From NCBI RefSeq assembly GCF_021347895.1, contig NC_067135.1:24811847-24875846 (forward strand): a DNA stretch of 64,000 bases, written 5' to 3'. The first letter of the stretch is position 1, and every line of letters begins with the position of its first letter. This DNA is from Acanthochromis polyacanthus (taxonomy: Eukaryota > Chordata > Actinopteri > Pomacentridae). The position numbers and the translations under genes are program-made. This document shows positions 44,028 to 56,473 of this stretch, in pieces. The notes beneath the pieces were generated by a model. That model was not told the DNA's origin and searched no databases. It saw only the letters and a program-made list of their open reading frames with translations.

Positions 44028-45153
44028 TGTCAAGTGTTCTCCCACTTTCAATGATAGGTTAATCTCATTGACGATTTCTGAGAGTTTGTGCAGTTTCCCC
44101 ACTTGAAAAAGGATGTTCATCCACCCAGGGTTTGAGCAGGACTTCACTCATGAATCAGACAGTTGTTTCTTTCTTTTCCCTCTTTTATTTTGCAGTAGTC
44201 GCAATTCATGAGACACAAAGGTGAATTCCAACTTCCATAAGTCCATACGTTTAGTTGTTAGATTAAGCTTGTTAGGTTAAGCTTGTTAGATCAAGCCTGT
44301 TAGATCAGGTGAAAAACCTTTAAACAAACACAAAAGAACAATGTTTGCATTACTGCATTTCAGCAAATAGTAGCAGTCATTCCTTTGTACATTTCACCAC
44401 AAATTGAAGCAACAAACCATGGCATTAGCAATATTCACTAAATCCTATATCACACATGAATTTATCTGCATTTTAAAGAGCTGTTTTTTAAAATTACCGT
44501 TTAACAAATTACTCTTAACATTTTTATCAAACATTTAACCATTTTATACTTTTTACTTCATGATTTTAAAATTATTTAAAGTGCAAAGTGCTTTTTAAAG
44601 TGCATTTCTTACCATATTCAATCAATAAATAAATCAATAAAGTGCATAATAAAACCCACCATTACAAACAAAATGCATGAACTAGCTTTAGCTGGAACCC
44701 TCTCGTTTCACCAATTAGCCTGCAAACTTACTCCCAACTAAACAATGACAAACACACGGCAGTTATTAATAACCAAACAAAGTTAACAGCAAGTGACAGA
44801 CGCCGATCTCCGTGGCTAATGCTAGCGCTAACACCCACTGCAACGGCACACACCAGCAGCTTAAACAGTCTCTTAGAGTCCATAATTGTGCTCTTACCGG
44901 CTGCAACCCGGATTTTGTAGATGAACCAGTCCTGCACAGTTTACCGCAGATCCCGACGCTCTTCCTCAACAGAAACTCACGGCTACTTTGTGTGAGTGCG
45001 GTCACTCCATCTCCATTCCTCCTCAGTGCTGCGTGTGTCCCCTTTTATGCCACCGGTGGCAAACCTGCAGCCGCAGATTGGTTCCGCCCCAGCTGAGTGT
45101 AGCACCTGTGTTGCTTCTTGGGAGTTTTCAGCTCCTTCCAGTTTGTCTTGACA
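44028..45153 (-). repeat. BEL/Pao element, 3' LTR
   Basis: 1126 bp bounded by TGTCAAG and CTTGACA; paired with 55326-56468, from which it differs by few substitutions and small indels. The element lies on the minus strand, so this is its downstream LTR. GTCAG flanks it outside. Confidence 0.9.
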
Positions 45154-45228
45154 CCTCCCACTCGATCTTTCTGTGGTCACACTTGGAAGATCGCAGCTTT
45201 AAAGGCAAACTTGAAGGTTTCAGTTGAA

Positions 45229-46620
45229 TCATGCACTCTTACTTGGATCCTTCATCTGCTCCTCAACCGGTAGCAAAACAACCAGCCGCCTGACATCTCG
45301 GTGCAGGATAGTTGCTTGGAATTTCTCCTTCCTTGCATCAGATGATGGATTTCTAGGCTTTCCTGTATTTTTAACAGGTTGTATCACAGGAACACAGTAG
45401 CTTGGAAAGACCCTGACATTGACGTCCCTCACGACACCTTTGCTGTCTGGGTTGGTGCTGACGACTCTTCCAAGCCTGAACTGTCCCCTGAGTGCATTTT
45501 GATCACTTAACCAGACGTCTCCAACAGCAACATTTCTGTGCGTGGTGTGCCACTTGCTCCTCACAAATAAGTTGGGACTGGCGAGCTGACTCCAACACCT
45601 CCAGAACTTATTTACCTCCGACTGCATTGCTCTCAACCTTTTGTAGGAGTAGACTTCAAAGTCGAACGTTTTGCAATCTCCACTTTGAGAAGCTCGGCCA
45701 AGCAGAAGGCTGTTAGGTGTCATATACTGGATACATTCCTCCCGGCTCTGTACTGTGGCTTCAATTGGTCATTCATTCACTAGGTTAGCTGCCATGTAAA
45801 GAGTTGTCTGGAACTCACTGTAACTCAGAGAAAGTTCCCCTCCAAGACTGTGAAGTGCTTCTTTACGAGACGTACAGCAGCTTCTTGCAGCACCATTCCT
45901 ATGTGGAGAATCGGCTGGATGGGATTTTCCACATCCACTCTGTTCCACTTCTGGCAGCAGGTCTCCTTGAGGGCTGCTTTGTTCTGGCTGTCCAAAACCT
46001 GTACATTTCCTCCAGCACTGGTTTTGCTCCAATGAAATTGGTCCCTGGATCTGAACCAAACTTTCCTTGGATGTCCACGAATCGTGGTAAACCTTTGGTA
46101 GGCCATCAGGAAGCTTTCAGTTGATAGAGTTGTTCGCTATTCTGCATGGACGGCTCTGCTACCATGCAGCTAAAACGATACCCAAACTTTGATTGGTCAC
46201 TCTTTTCTTGACATCATCTTTCACATAATATGGTCCAAAGAGATCAACTGCTGTAAACTGAAAAGGGGCAGCAGGTTCCGTTCTTTCAGATGGCAGGTCA
46301 CCCATTACTTGCTGCAACGCTTTGCTTTTGTTTTCTTGCAGCTTATGCAGCGATCAACCACCTTTTGAGCGATCCTCCGTCCTCTTACAACCCATGCTTT
46401 CCTCCGCATTTTGAGTACAGTTCCAGCCACTCCATCATGACTCTCATTGGAGCTTCTCGAGCTAGCAACGTTGACACCCAGGCATCATAGGGAAGGATAG
46501 GAACCCCAACTTTATCCTCCTTAAGGGCTCTGCACTCTTGCCACCGCATAACAACAGCCCAGAGATATGATCTTTAAAGACTACCAGCCTGTCTGTTAAG
46601 GTGCTTGGGAGAGTTATTGC
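45229..46620 (-). pseudogene. BEL integrase and C-terminal domain
   Basis: From high to low: PFQFTAVDLFGPYYVKDDV (start of the catalytic core, first Asp), a GHPRKVW-SDPGTNFIGA-like segment holding the second Asp (split by frameshift), and WKIHPADSPHRNGAA. Then from 45723 down a 164-codon frame with LTPNSLLLGRAS-like opening (MTPNSLLLGRASQSGD), SKWHTTHRNVAVGDVW and RGQFRLGRVV, the C-terminal domain of BEL integrases. At least three frame breaks separate these. It would have inserted the DNA copy into the genome. Confidence 0.8.
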
Positions 46621-46979
46621 CCATTTGGCTCGGCAAGAAAAACATCTCTTAGGGCATCCTCTCTTTCTCTCAATGTGATGACCCCTTTAGAGCAACTGCC
46701 TCCCACTTTGGGTTGTTCAGACTCGCTTCTGTCCAAGAAACTTTTTTGCAGCTCTCCCAATTCCATGCAATGGCTTTACTCAATCGAGTTAACAGACCGA
46801 ACCTTCTGACATCCACAAGGCTCTCGATAGCTAGACCAGCAGGAGGTCTCCTTTGTTCAGTCTGGTTCGGGTCTTGCTTCTCTCCTTCAATTTTGCAAGC
46901 ACAGCAACAAAGGATTTTCTTCTGCAACCTACTGATGCTTTCTCTGGCAACAGTTGCTACTTCCTTTGCTGATTTGATT

Positions 46980-47660
46980 GGCCATTCACACACTGGGTAA
47001 GCTCAAGAATTCAGGCCCATTTTGCCACTCTGAGGTCTCGTTCAGGTTTTGAGGGCTAGCTCCTCTGGTGTTATGTCAGCAATGTTTCGGAACCAGGAAT
47101 CCACCACCGATCTTGAGTCTTCGTGCGGGTTTGGATTTCTCCAATTCTATTAGCAAAGAATGTTGATAGCCATAGCTTTCCCGCTGTACTGCACCAAGTA
47201 CTGTTGGCTATCCACCAGATGGTACCACTCTCCACTTGGATCCAGCTGTGAAGCTCAAAGTACTTCTTTAAACGTGAAGGCAAACACCGCTGCACACATC
47301 TCAGCTTTTACAGCATCACCTCTGTTGGTCCAAGGGAGTTAGTTTGGCTTTGGACTCAACTAGTCTAATGACTGGGCCTTGGTCTGAGTCCCACTTTAAA
47401 TACATCACTGCTCCATAAGCTTGCTCACTTCCATCTGAAAATGTGATTGCTAGTGGTTTTTTTTTCCTGTGATGTGGAGGGAGTCAGTGCTCTGGCGAAT
47501 GTGACTTTGCCAAGCTGAATGTACTCTTCAAAAAGTTGCATTGAGTCTTCTCTGAGGAAATCTGAGAGTGGCATGTCCCACGTCTCTTTGACTTGACGCT
47601 TCCAGTTCTCACCTCTTGGAAGGCTCTGCGTACCAAAATGGCTCCTTTTTTGTTTCACAG
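46980..47660 (-). pseudogene. BEL RNase H region
   Basis: A 78-codon frame (47425-47658) has LPRGENWKRQVKETWDMPLS and EYIQLGKVTFARAL. Lower down, broken frames include ALTPWTNRGDAVKAEM-like, WYHLVDSQQYLVQYSG and NWRNPNPHEDSRSVVDSWF, the RNase H to integrase linker of BEL polyproteins. Inactivated. Confidence 0.65.
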
Positions 47661-48049
47661 GATATCACTAGGCCTACAGGTCATAAAGTCCTGACACTTG
47701 GGCTAAGAAGCTCTCTCCGTGTCAGAGGATTTGGGGTGTGGCCTCTTATTTGTTCATGCGATAGATCCTGTCCCAAGTCGCATTTTCTTCTTCCTCTTAG
47801 AGAAATTGATCCCAACCATGGACATGGAGTTTATCCTCTTCCACTATATACCCAGACCGAGTGCTTTGTTATCGTCACTGCTCATTTGGTTTGGTAAAAC
47901 CATGGTTTTCACCTGGCATTTCTCGCTGCTCATCTCTGCGCTCTTCCCTCCCACTTTGACCAGATAGGACCCATGGCTTGAGCTCAAAGCCTCCAGCTTT
48001 AAGGATATGTTCCACATTTGCTGTGATGGTTTTCAGCCGGTCAAGGTTA

Positions 48050-48925
48050 TTGTGGACGTGAGAATATCATCAACGTAGCTATCCTTCTGGAGTACCTGCT
48101 GCTCTTCTTTAAGATGAGTGAAAGAAGGAAGGTCAGCAGTCTCACGCATTGCTAGCTGTGCGATGCAACCTGCAGGCTTATCTCCAATATTTACTCTCGT
48201 GATGGCATATTCTCCAAGCTCTTCCTCTTCTGAGTCTCGCCAGAGAAATCTGTGTAGATTACTTCTCGTTCTTCCAACCAGACTGAGTTGTACATCTTCT
48301 TTATGTCTCCCAGAGCAGCGTGGACTCCACTTCTGAATCTCAGGAGGACTGCTCGAATCTGGTTAAGGACATCTGGACCTTTCATCAGTAGATCGTTCAT
48401 GCTTGTACCTCTGAACTTTTGACTGCTATTCCATACAAGTCTCACCGGCGTGGTAACAGAGTGTGGATTAGGAGCAATTAGGTGGCTCACGTACCAAACT
48501 GGTCCATTCCAGTTGGTAATCATCTCTCTGGACAGTTTCACTGCAGCTCCCCGAGTCACCATGTCATGTACTTGTGCGGTGTAGGCTCCCTTCCATTCAG
48601 GATCTTTGGATAGCTGCCTTTCTGTCCCGAGAAACCTAGCTTCCACTGCTGTTCTGTTATTTGGCAGGGATCCTGGATCCTCTAACCAGGGATACTTTGT
48701 GTTCCAGTGTGATTCTTTGCTGTGGCTGTCCTCCATTACATATGTGAGGCCTTCTCTTATTACCTCAAGTTCTCTCTCCTCAGCAAGAGTCATTTCTTTG
48801 CCGCCTGGCTGGCAATTTCCACAGCGGACAGCCCCCACATTTAGGTTCACATGCTGCTCCAATACTATCCCACCTCCACCATTCCAAAAAGTCGTCCTGC
48901 TTGGTGGCCGATGTACTTGACTCAT
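48050..48925 (-). pseudogene. BEL reverse transcriptase
   Basis: The main frame (48191-48925) contains NWNGPVWYVSHLIAPNPHS, RLVWNSSQKFRGTSMNDLL and GVHAALGDIKKMYNSVWL, typical of BEL/Pao. After a frameshift near 48230 it continues ITRVNIGDKPAGCIAQLAM and then DSYVDDILT, the YVDD catalytic box, near 48080. The enzyme copied the retrotransposon RNA. The break in the palm makes this copy dead. Confidence 0.9.
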
Positions 48926-49500
48926 GGAAATTTACAGCAACTTGTTTGCTCGGTGGAAACTGACTTTGGACAGTGGTGATGACTTCCTCATATTTTGCAG
49001 CAGCTGTCCTCATGGATCTTGCAAAGTGCGTTTTGGAAAGATGGGCTGAGAAGATAAATCCCTCAAAGAGTTCAGGATGAGACCCTCCAACTGCCTTCCC
49101 AAGTGGACCGTCCCACAGCACGAGATCTCCAACTGCTTTTATTCTCTGAGGCGCTAGCTGACCTTCCCTGTGGCTGATGAGTAGTTGTATCTCTTTAGGC
49201 CTCACCAGCTCCTCAAGAGGCACATCTGGGAAAACTTCTGCAGCTGCTTTGGTGTCACATGTCTGTTAATATCTACGATGTTGTCCAGCCCATAACAAAC
49301 CAACTGATTGAGACTTCAAAGTGCCTTTGGCTGTCTTAACTCGAATCTTTGAAGGTATCGCTTTGTCTCTACATGAACCCTCATCCCTCCAACTCCATGA
49401 ACAATAAGAGTAATTTCTTCACTCCTGAGATCAACCTGCCTGCAGCCTCATGGGTTATATAATTGGTGTCAGAAGCCAAGCCAATTAATGCTCCCATCTT
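48926..49500 (-). pseudogene. BEL aspartic protease/linker region
   Basis: Just below 49500 a frame reads GALIGLASDTNYITHEAAG, where Asp-Thr corresponds to the catalytic Asp of the BEL protease (usually D-S/T), and a VHGVGG-like follow-up is frameshifted. The next frame (48780-49223) with PKEIQLLISHREGQLAPQRI and WDGPLGKAVGGSHPELFE is the conserved linker before the reverse transcriptase. Confidence 0.7.
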
Positions 49501-51310
49501 CTGCCCAGCATCGCGGTCACTTCTAGAAGCATCATAATAACTGGAAGCTCCTTCATTCCATTGTCCATGAGTAAGCCTGGTTGATTTTTTACAGTGTTGA
49601 AAGCTCTGGCAGCTGTATTAGAGAACACTTCTCGGCACTGTTCTACCACCTCTGGTGAGATTTTCTTAAGAACTCCTCTTGATCCTCTGTATACTTCCTC
49701 CCAGCCTTTGTCGTCACTGACACTGAAGCCGTCCTTATGGCGTGCTGCTCCTTTCTTTGTCTCAACATTAGGACACAGGTAATAGTGATCTGGAACATGC
49801 TCATCTTTGCAGTCAGGGTTTTTACACAGGTAAGTAGATTTACAGAATGAACCATCATCATGAACCTCTAGCATTTTTTGCATGCTCCCAGCCTCCTTAC
49901 TGCAGCTTTTTTATCTGGTAGCTTTAATGCTTGAAACTGCTTGCAAAAATACAGCTTCCTTCTGTGCTTTCCTTCGCCACAGACCCACAAACTGGATGGT
50001 TGTCTGCTTTTGTGGATGTGGTTCTAGCATGTCTTGGATCAGTCCTGGTATCTCTTTTACCTGGTTCTTCCTCTCTCAGCTGCTCGATGCCTCATATATG
50101 CTTTCCTGTTCTTTGAGGAACGTCAAGAGACTGTCGAACCGCTTTTCTGGTACTTACACCATTCCTCTTGTCAGCAGCATTGAACCAGCCATTCTTTTTT
50201 GAGGTGTTCTGGAAGTTTGCTTTCAATAGATTTTGTCACCAGTGGTTTTTGATAGCACCTGTTTCCCCAAGGTCACTCAGATCCTGTAGTGCTTTTTCCA
50301 CAGCTTGAATTAAATTCACTATTTTCCGTGGCTGATGACCTCTCACAGCTGGCATCTTCTGCAGGTCTTCCACAAATTTCAAGGGCAATTGATGTTTGGT
50401 TGCCAAAGTGGTTTCCCAGAACACGAAAGATTCATCAGCTGTGTTATAGGATGTGAGGCGAAGTCTCTTGTGATCTTATCCTCAATACTGTCCAGTTAAT
50501 TGGAACTTTTTCACTTCTTTTGAACCAATAGGTTCACCTGGCCCTGCATTGCTTCCCCAGTCCCTTTTCCACTTATGGAAATCGCGCTTATTTCCTGCAA
50601 ACTTTGGAAGAGCACAGGTCTTAACCGAATGGCTTGGCACTGGATAACTGAAAGCATTTGCGCTCTGTGTCGTCGTTCAGCCTCGTCTTTAACCTTGCAT
50701 GGATGAAGTCGCCTTTCTGGAGACTAATTTGGGACAGAGAGATCCAGCTCCCTCAAGCAATCCTGGAAAGCCTGCTGCTCGTCTGGGGGAACCCAGCGTT
50801 TCCACTGGCTGTACGCCTCCTTTGCAGTCTTCACTAGCTCCTGCAGGTGGGTGAGTCTGAATTCATACGCCTCCTCATTCCCATCAGGTCGTGTCGCAGC
50901 AGTGAGACTATATTGCAGCCCTCAGCTGCCTGTATTGCAGTGGGGAGTTCAGCACTCCCAAAGTTAGCCCATATGGTCTCCTGGATGAGCGCTTTAACCT
51001 CCTTTAGTTTCATCTCACATTCCCTCGCAGTCTTTTCTATTCAGCTCTCTGCTGCTTAGTCAACACAGCATCTCCACTTGTGTCAGGTGCTGCATCTAGC
51101 TCTGCGATAAGCCCAGCCTCCAAATCATCATTGGATTCCATGACCTTCTCGGCTCCATTGTGAGTTTATTTAAAAACCGTTTCTGAGCTCCTCTTCAGAC
51201 ATGTCTCTGGAGGTCCTCATAATGCAGTTAGCAACACGAGAAAACAGTCTTTTTGCTGTGGTCCTCTCCATCTTGAGCTGCTCAACTGATTTAAGTCCCT
51301 GACCAGCCAT
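49500..51310 (-). pseudogene. BEL gag region
   Basis: Starts near 51310 with MAGQGLKSVEQLKMERTTAK and continues in shifted frames through KQQRAELEKTARECEMKL, VSLLRHDLMGMRRRMNS and a region with KFVEDLQKMPAVRGHQPRK (50236-50424). Near 49800 a Cys-rich stretch CKNPDCKDEHVPDHYYLC matches the zinc-binding part of gag. Many stops. It formed the particle shell in an active element. Confidence 0.75.
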
Positions 51311-52549
51311 GCTTATTTCCAGTTCAGTCTTTTCCTCTAATGAGGTACAAAAGGCACTTTAATCCAGAGGTCGTCCGATGTATCGGCCGGCCGATGTTTT
51401 GGGCCGATGGATGAATTTTTTTCAACATCGGCCACTCGGCCGATGGAATAAATAAAAAGCTGATTTTTGATCAGGCACCCTTAAGGCCACCGCTTACTGA
51501 TGGGGTCCTTTAGCTGGAGGACCCCGGGTTCAGAGCAGCGTGGAGTTGGAGATGGGACACGCCGAGTGCAATCTATCAGGCTCCCGAAAAGGTAAAAGAT
51601 TTGTTCTTTGTTTTAACGAATACACAGTGTTGATGTAGCTTTAAAAATCTTTACTGAGTGGGTATAAACCGTAGGTTAGCTGTTTAACTTCCAGCGTCAG
51701 GCTCAAACATGCAACAATCCTCCATGTTAGCATAGTTAGCAAATAATAGCTACATAGTGAGGCTTCAACAACAAAAGACTAACGATTTGGTTCATGCCAC
51801 AGACATACAAAGAGCACTAATGCGTATTGCAAAGCATTATTGAGAATATGTGCAGTAGGCCAATGACAGATCCACTTGTTGCGTCTTGGCCTCCAGGATT
51901 AATCTTGGCTCCAGGACTAAAAACATGTCCGCTAAAGTTTGGTTAAGTTACATACGACCTCCTGACATAATAACAATTGCACAGTCGGCTTAAGCTATCT
52001 CTGCAGTCGCACCTTTAGTGGTGTCATCAGTTTTCAACTTTAATTTAGTACAGTGATGAAACGTAAAGGGAATTATTAGCCAATAGCGAAGCCTAAGAGC
52101 TACGTAATTAAGTAATAGAAGTCTAGTTATGCTAGAGATAACTTTTATATCAGCAGCACCACACATGAGTTAGTGTTGGTTTGATCCTGTAATTGAATAT
52201 AGTTGTTCATCAAAAGCTGTGTGGGATAACAAACACTCATGTTGTGCAAGATTACTCATATTTTATGTAATGAATGGAGTAAAAAAACAAAAAAAACAAA
52301 AAACACTGTATTGCAATATAATTATTATACTTTTAATGTAGTAATAATAATACAGGAAAACAAACAGTATTTTAAAGTTTTATTACAAAAACAACTGGTG
52401 AAAAAAGGTATTTGTTATAAAAATAAGATGGAAAACTTCTGGATTATTGACAGCCTTTACAAATTAAACAGTAATTTAATGTCTATTCCTCATTAATTCT
52501 TACACAATTGTCCAATGGTACTTACATTAACCTTTTTTTTTTCCTGCAG

Positions 52550-54486
52550 GCAATGGCTGCGCAAACACAAAACCCTATATGGGATCATTTTACCCAACCA
52601 ACGCCGGGAAAGCCAAATGCAACATTTGTAGCAACACAATCAGCATGGGAGCAGATGTTAAAAAGAAAATGAACACATCAAACCTGTGGGTCATTAAGAG
52701 TCGTCATCCACTGGCATACCATGAGGCAATAAAGAAAAAGGATGAAATGGCCTTATCAGTTTCACAGCCACAGCAACCTACGCTAGTTCAGCTATTTGAT
52801 GCCAAGAGAAAATGGGGAAATAATGACCCAAGGTCAAAGAAGTTTGACAAGATGATTGTCGAAATGATTGCCACAGACAATCAACCCTTCACTGTGGTAG
52901 ATGATATCGGATTCAGGAGAGTGTTGCAACATGCAGAGCCTCGGTACAACTTTAAGTCTGAAAAGTACTACCGCACTACTGTCTTGGAAGACATCTACAA
53001 CAAAGTTCAGGAGCACATTCAAGAACTAGTGTCATCCAAAGATAAAGAAGTTGAACCATTCCTGTCTTTCACAACCGATTGCTGGTCAGGGGACACAGAG
53101 TCATTGATGAGCCTCACGTGCCACTTTATCAATGAGGAATGGAAAAGGCAGCAGGTTGTCCTGAATGTGAAGGCAATGACTGGCTCGCACACTGGCGAAT
53201 ACATTAGTGAGATGTTTTTGGCAATGCTTGAGCAATGGCATATACCACTTGAGAGAGTTTTTTTGGTGCTAAGAGACAGCGGAGCCAACATGGTTAAAGG
53301 GCTCAAGCTTGCTGAAGTACCAGATCTGAGTTGCTCAGCCCATACCCTGCAGCTGGTCATCAATGAAGGACTAGCCAGCCAGCGAGCCATTGTTGACATC
53401 ATAGCGAAGCTAAAGCACTGCGCCACGCATTTCAATCATTCTATCCTGGCAAAGCAACGTCTGCAGAAAATTCAATCTGACCTAGGCCTACCACTACACA
53501 ACATTTTGCAAGATGTGCCAACACGCTGGAACTCTACACTCCATATGATGCAGCGGATGCTTGAACAAAAGCGCGCTTTAAATGTTTATGGAGGAGAATA
53601 CGGAAAGTTCACAACCCTAAGTGCAGACCAATGGGAGTTGGTTTCAAATACCATTGACACACTTGCACCTTTTGAAGAAGTTACATTGGAGATGAGCCAC
53701 TCAGAGTCCTCCATATCATGCATCATCCCAAGCATTGCTGTACTTAAAATGATACTGAGAGCTGAGGGCCCTTCCACACGAGGAATTCAAAACACTCCGC
53801 CAAACTATGCTGCAAAGTCTTGAGAGGAGATTTGCAAAAATGGAGGATTCGAAGATATTGGTACTTTCCACCCTTTTGGATCCAAGGTACAAGGCCAATG
53901 TTCTGTCTGCAGCCACACGGGACCCAGTACAGATGTGGATACAGGAGGAACACTCGTTGTTGTCTGCTGTCTCCCCACATGCGTCCACCAGCTCTGACCA
54001 TGGTAAGTAGTATTCTAAGAGTTGTCCCAGATACGGAGCAGTAAACTAGAAATATGTTGCTAACTTTTACACCTCTATATGTCCACAGATGATGCAACCC
54101 AGCCGAAACAAAAGAGAGTGGCTGCTGAGGTGGAAGAAAGACCAAGGCCTGGACTAGTTGAGCAAATGTTTGCAAATATTCTGCAAGCAACATCTCCCGA
54201 TGAGACTGCACAAGAGTCTGACATCTCATCCCAGCTTGATCAGTACCTGCATGAGCCACTGATAGATCGAAAGACTGGTAACCCTTTGGAATGGTGGCAA
54301 CACAATGCCGTTCGATTCAATCTACTTGCACCCATTGCCCAAAAGTTTCTGTCTGCACCCCCTTCGTCAGTTCCCAGTGAAAGGGTTTTTAGTGAAGTGG
54401 GAAATATTTACACTACAAAAGGAACAGGCTCACAGGAGAAAATGCTGAAAGACTGTGTTTTTTGCATTACAATCTTCCTCTTCTAA
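52550..54486 (+). pseudogene. hAT transposase (ZBED-type), two frameshifts
   Basis: Acceptor TTTTTCCTGCAG at 52549. MAAQTQNPIWDHF then a one-base frameshift leads into GKAKCNICSNTISMGADVKK and SNLWVIKSRHPLAYHE, a BED zinc finger. The frame to 53823 includes FLSFTTDCWSGDTESLMSLT (first catalytic Asp region), VLRDSGANMVKGLKLAEVPD and LSCSAHTLQLVIN, then DVPTRWNSTLHMMQRML. A second frameshift near 53770-53800 returns to LLDPRYKANVL. Intron 54003-54088 (AG... GT/AG) is in phase. The last exon has LEWWQHNAVRFNLLAPIAQK and PSSVPSERVFSEVGNIY, the dimerisation domain, and TAA at 54484. Without the frameshifts it is close to full length; as is it cannot work. Confidence 0.85.
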
Positions 54487-54854
54487 AATGGGAGTATTAA
54501 GGAAAGTGTCAGATCCAACAAAACACTGTTTACATGCACAGTTCTTTAAAATCTTTGTAGTGTAAGTAGCACACTGCAAATAAGTTTGTTTTTCATAAAT
54601 GTTTCAACTTTGCAACTGTTTACATATTTATTCTTTATATTTGTGTGATGCTTCACTTTTTCCATGTTGCATAAATATGAACAAAGGATTTGTTAAGGCA
54701 CTGAGGACAGTTGATCCAAAGACTGAAGGTTAATGTCCATTTTATTTTTAACTCTGGTATTTTATTTTGTGTAATGTGTATATTTGTGTTTATTTATTTC
54801 TAATGCCAAACTGCACTACATTTTTATTTATATTTTAGAAGTGTTCATTTTATT

Positions 54855-55138
54855 GTGTGATAACATTAATCATTGATACTGAGCAATTTGCACTGAAGCC
54901 ACTTTTCAATTTACAGTTTTACAGTTTGATTTGTTTACAAAATCTCACTCAGGTTACGTTTTGATATTGTATTTTTTGTGTGCAATTTAAAGTTTTGTGT
55001 GATAACATTAATCTTTGATACTGAGCAATTTGCACTGAAGCCACTTTTCAATTTACAGTTTTACAGTTTGATTTGTTTACAAAATGTCACTCAGGTTACG
55101 TTTTGATATTGTATTTTTCTGTGTGCAATTTAAAGTTA
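54855..55138 (+). repeat. 142-bp tandem duplication in the hAT 3' end
   Basis: The block GTGTGATAACATTAATC..TTTAAAGTTTT occurs twice with a 142-bp offset (54855, 54997) and few differences. Downstream is (TA)n at 55260-55305. Confidence 0.85.
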
Positions 55139-55325
55139 AATAAATGTTAAGAGTTCTACTACTGCAATGGTAGAGTTTAATTTTTAGCATACACATGTTT
55201 CTTCTTTTAGTGTCGCAAATTCGCAATTGTCTTTCATAATCAATGCTTTGTACATATACTGATATATATATATATATAGGTATATATATATATATATAGT
55301 TTCACTGTCAGCAGCGGTTTTTCAC

Positions 55326-56468
55326 TGTCAAGTGTTCTCCCACTTTCAATGATAGGTTAATCTCATTGACGATTTCTGAGAGTTTGTGCAGTTTCCCCAC
55401 TTGAAAAAGGATGTTCATCCACCCAGGGTTTGAGCAGGACTTCACTCATGAATCAGACAGTTGTTTCTTTCTTTTCCCTCTTTATTTTGCAGTAGTCGCA
55501 AATTCATGAGACACAAAGGTGAATTCCAACTTCCATAAGTCCATACGTTTAGTTGTTAGATTAAGCTTGTTAGGTTAAGCTTGTTAGATCAAGCCTGTTA
55601 GATCAAGGTGAAAAACCTTTAAACAACACAAAAGAACAATGTTTGCATTACTGCATTTCAGCAAATAGTAGCAGTCATTCCTTTGTACATTTCACCACAA
55701 ATTGAAGCAACAAACCATGGCATTAGCAATATTCACTAAATCCTATATCACACATGAATTTATCTGCATTTTAAAGAGCTGTTTTTTAAAATTACAGTTT
55801 AACAAATTACTCTTAACATTTTTATCAAACATTTTTTAACCATTTTATACTTTTTACTTCATGATTTTAAAATTATTTAAAGTGCAAAGTGCTTTTAAAG
55901 TGCATTTCTTACCATATTCAATCAATAAATAAATCAATAAAGTGCATAATAAAACCCACCATTACAAACAAAATGCATGAACTAGCTTTAGCTGGAACCC
56001 TCTAGTTTCACCAATTAGCCTGCAAACTTACTCCCTGCAAACTTACTCCCAACTAAACAATGACAAACACACGGCAGTTATTAATAACCAAACAAAGTTA
56101 ACAGCAAGTGACAGACGCCGATCTCCGTGGCTAATGCTAGTGCTAACACCCACTGCAACGGCACACACCAGCAGCTTAAACAGTCTCTTAGAGTCCATAA
56201 TCGTGCTTTTACCGACTGCAGCCCGGATTTTGTAGATGAACCAGTCCTGCACAGTTTACCGCAGATCCCGACGCTCTTCCTCAACAGAAACTCACGGCTA
56301 CTTTGTGTGAGTGCGGTCACTCCATCTCCGTTCCTCCTCAGTGCTGCGTGTGTCCCCTTTTATGCCACCGGTGGCAAACCTGCAGCCGCAGATTGGTTCC
56401 GCCCCAGCTGAGTGTAGCACCTGTGTTGCTTCTTGGGAGTTTTCAGCTCCTTCCAGTTTGTCTTGACA
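55326..56468 (-). repeat. BEL/Pao element, 5' LTR
   Basis: 1143 bp, TGTCAAG...CTTGACA. GTCAG follows at 56469-56473, matching 44023-44027. It carries a local duplication ACTTACTCCC(TGCAA)ACTTACTCCC near 56030 not present in the 3' LTR. Confidence 0.9.
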
Positions 56469-56473
56469 GTCAG

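Larger units (their letters stand above)
51365..55300 (+). mobile_element. hAT transposon inside the BEL element
   Basis: The left end CAGAGGTCGTCCGATGTATC is a hAT-type TIR with subterminal repeats of TCGGCCGATG. A matching right end (a CGACCTCTG type) was not found before the BEL LTR at 55326; the sequence there is (TA)n, so the right end is probably lost. About 3.9 kb, with a three-exon transposase gene in the plus direction, opposite to BEL. Confidence 0.7.
45154..55325 (-). mobile_element. BEL/Pao retrotransposon internal region (with hAT inserted)
   Basis: The internal region between two LTRs reads gag, protease, reverse transcriptase, RNase H, integrase from high to low coordinates, the BEL/Pao order. 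All parts contain frameshifts or stops. A hAT transposon occupies about 51365-55300, between the 5' LTR and gag. Whole element 44028-56468 is flanked by GTCAG. Confidence 0.9.
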
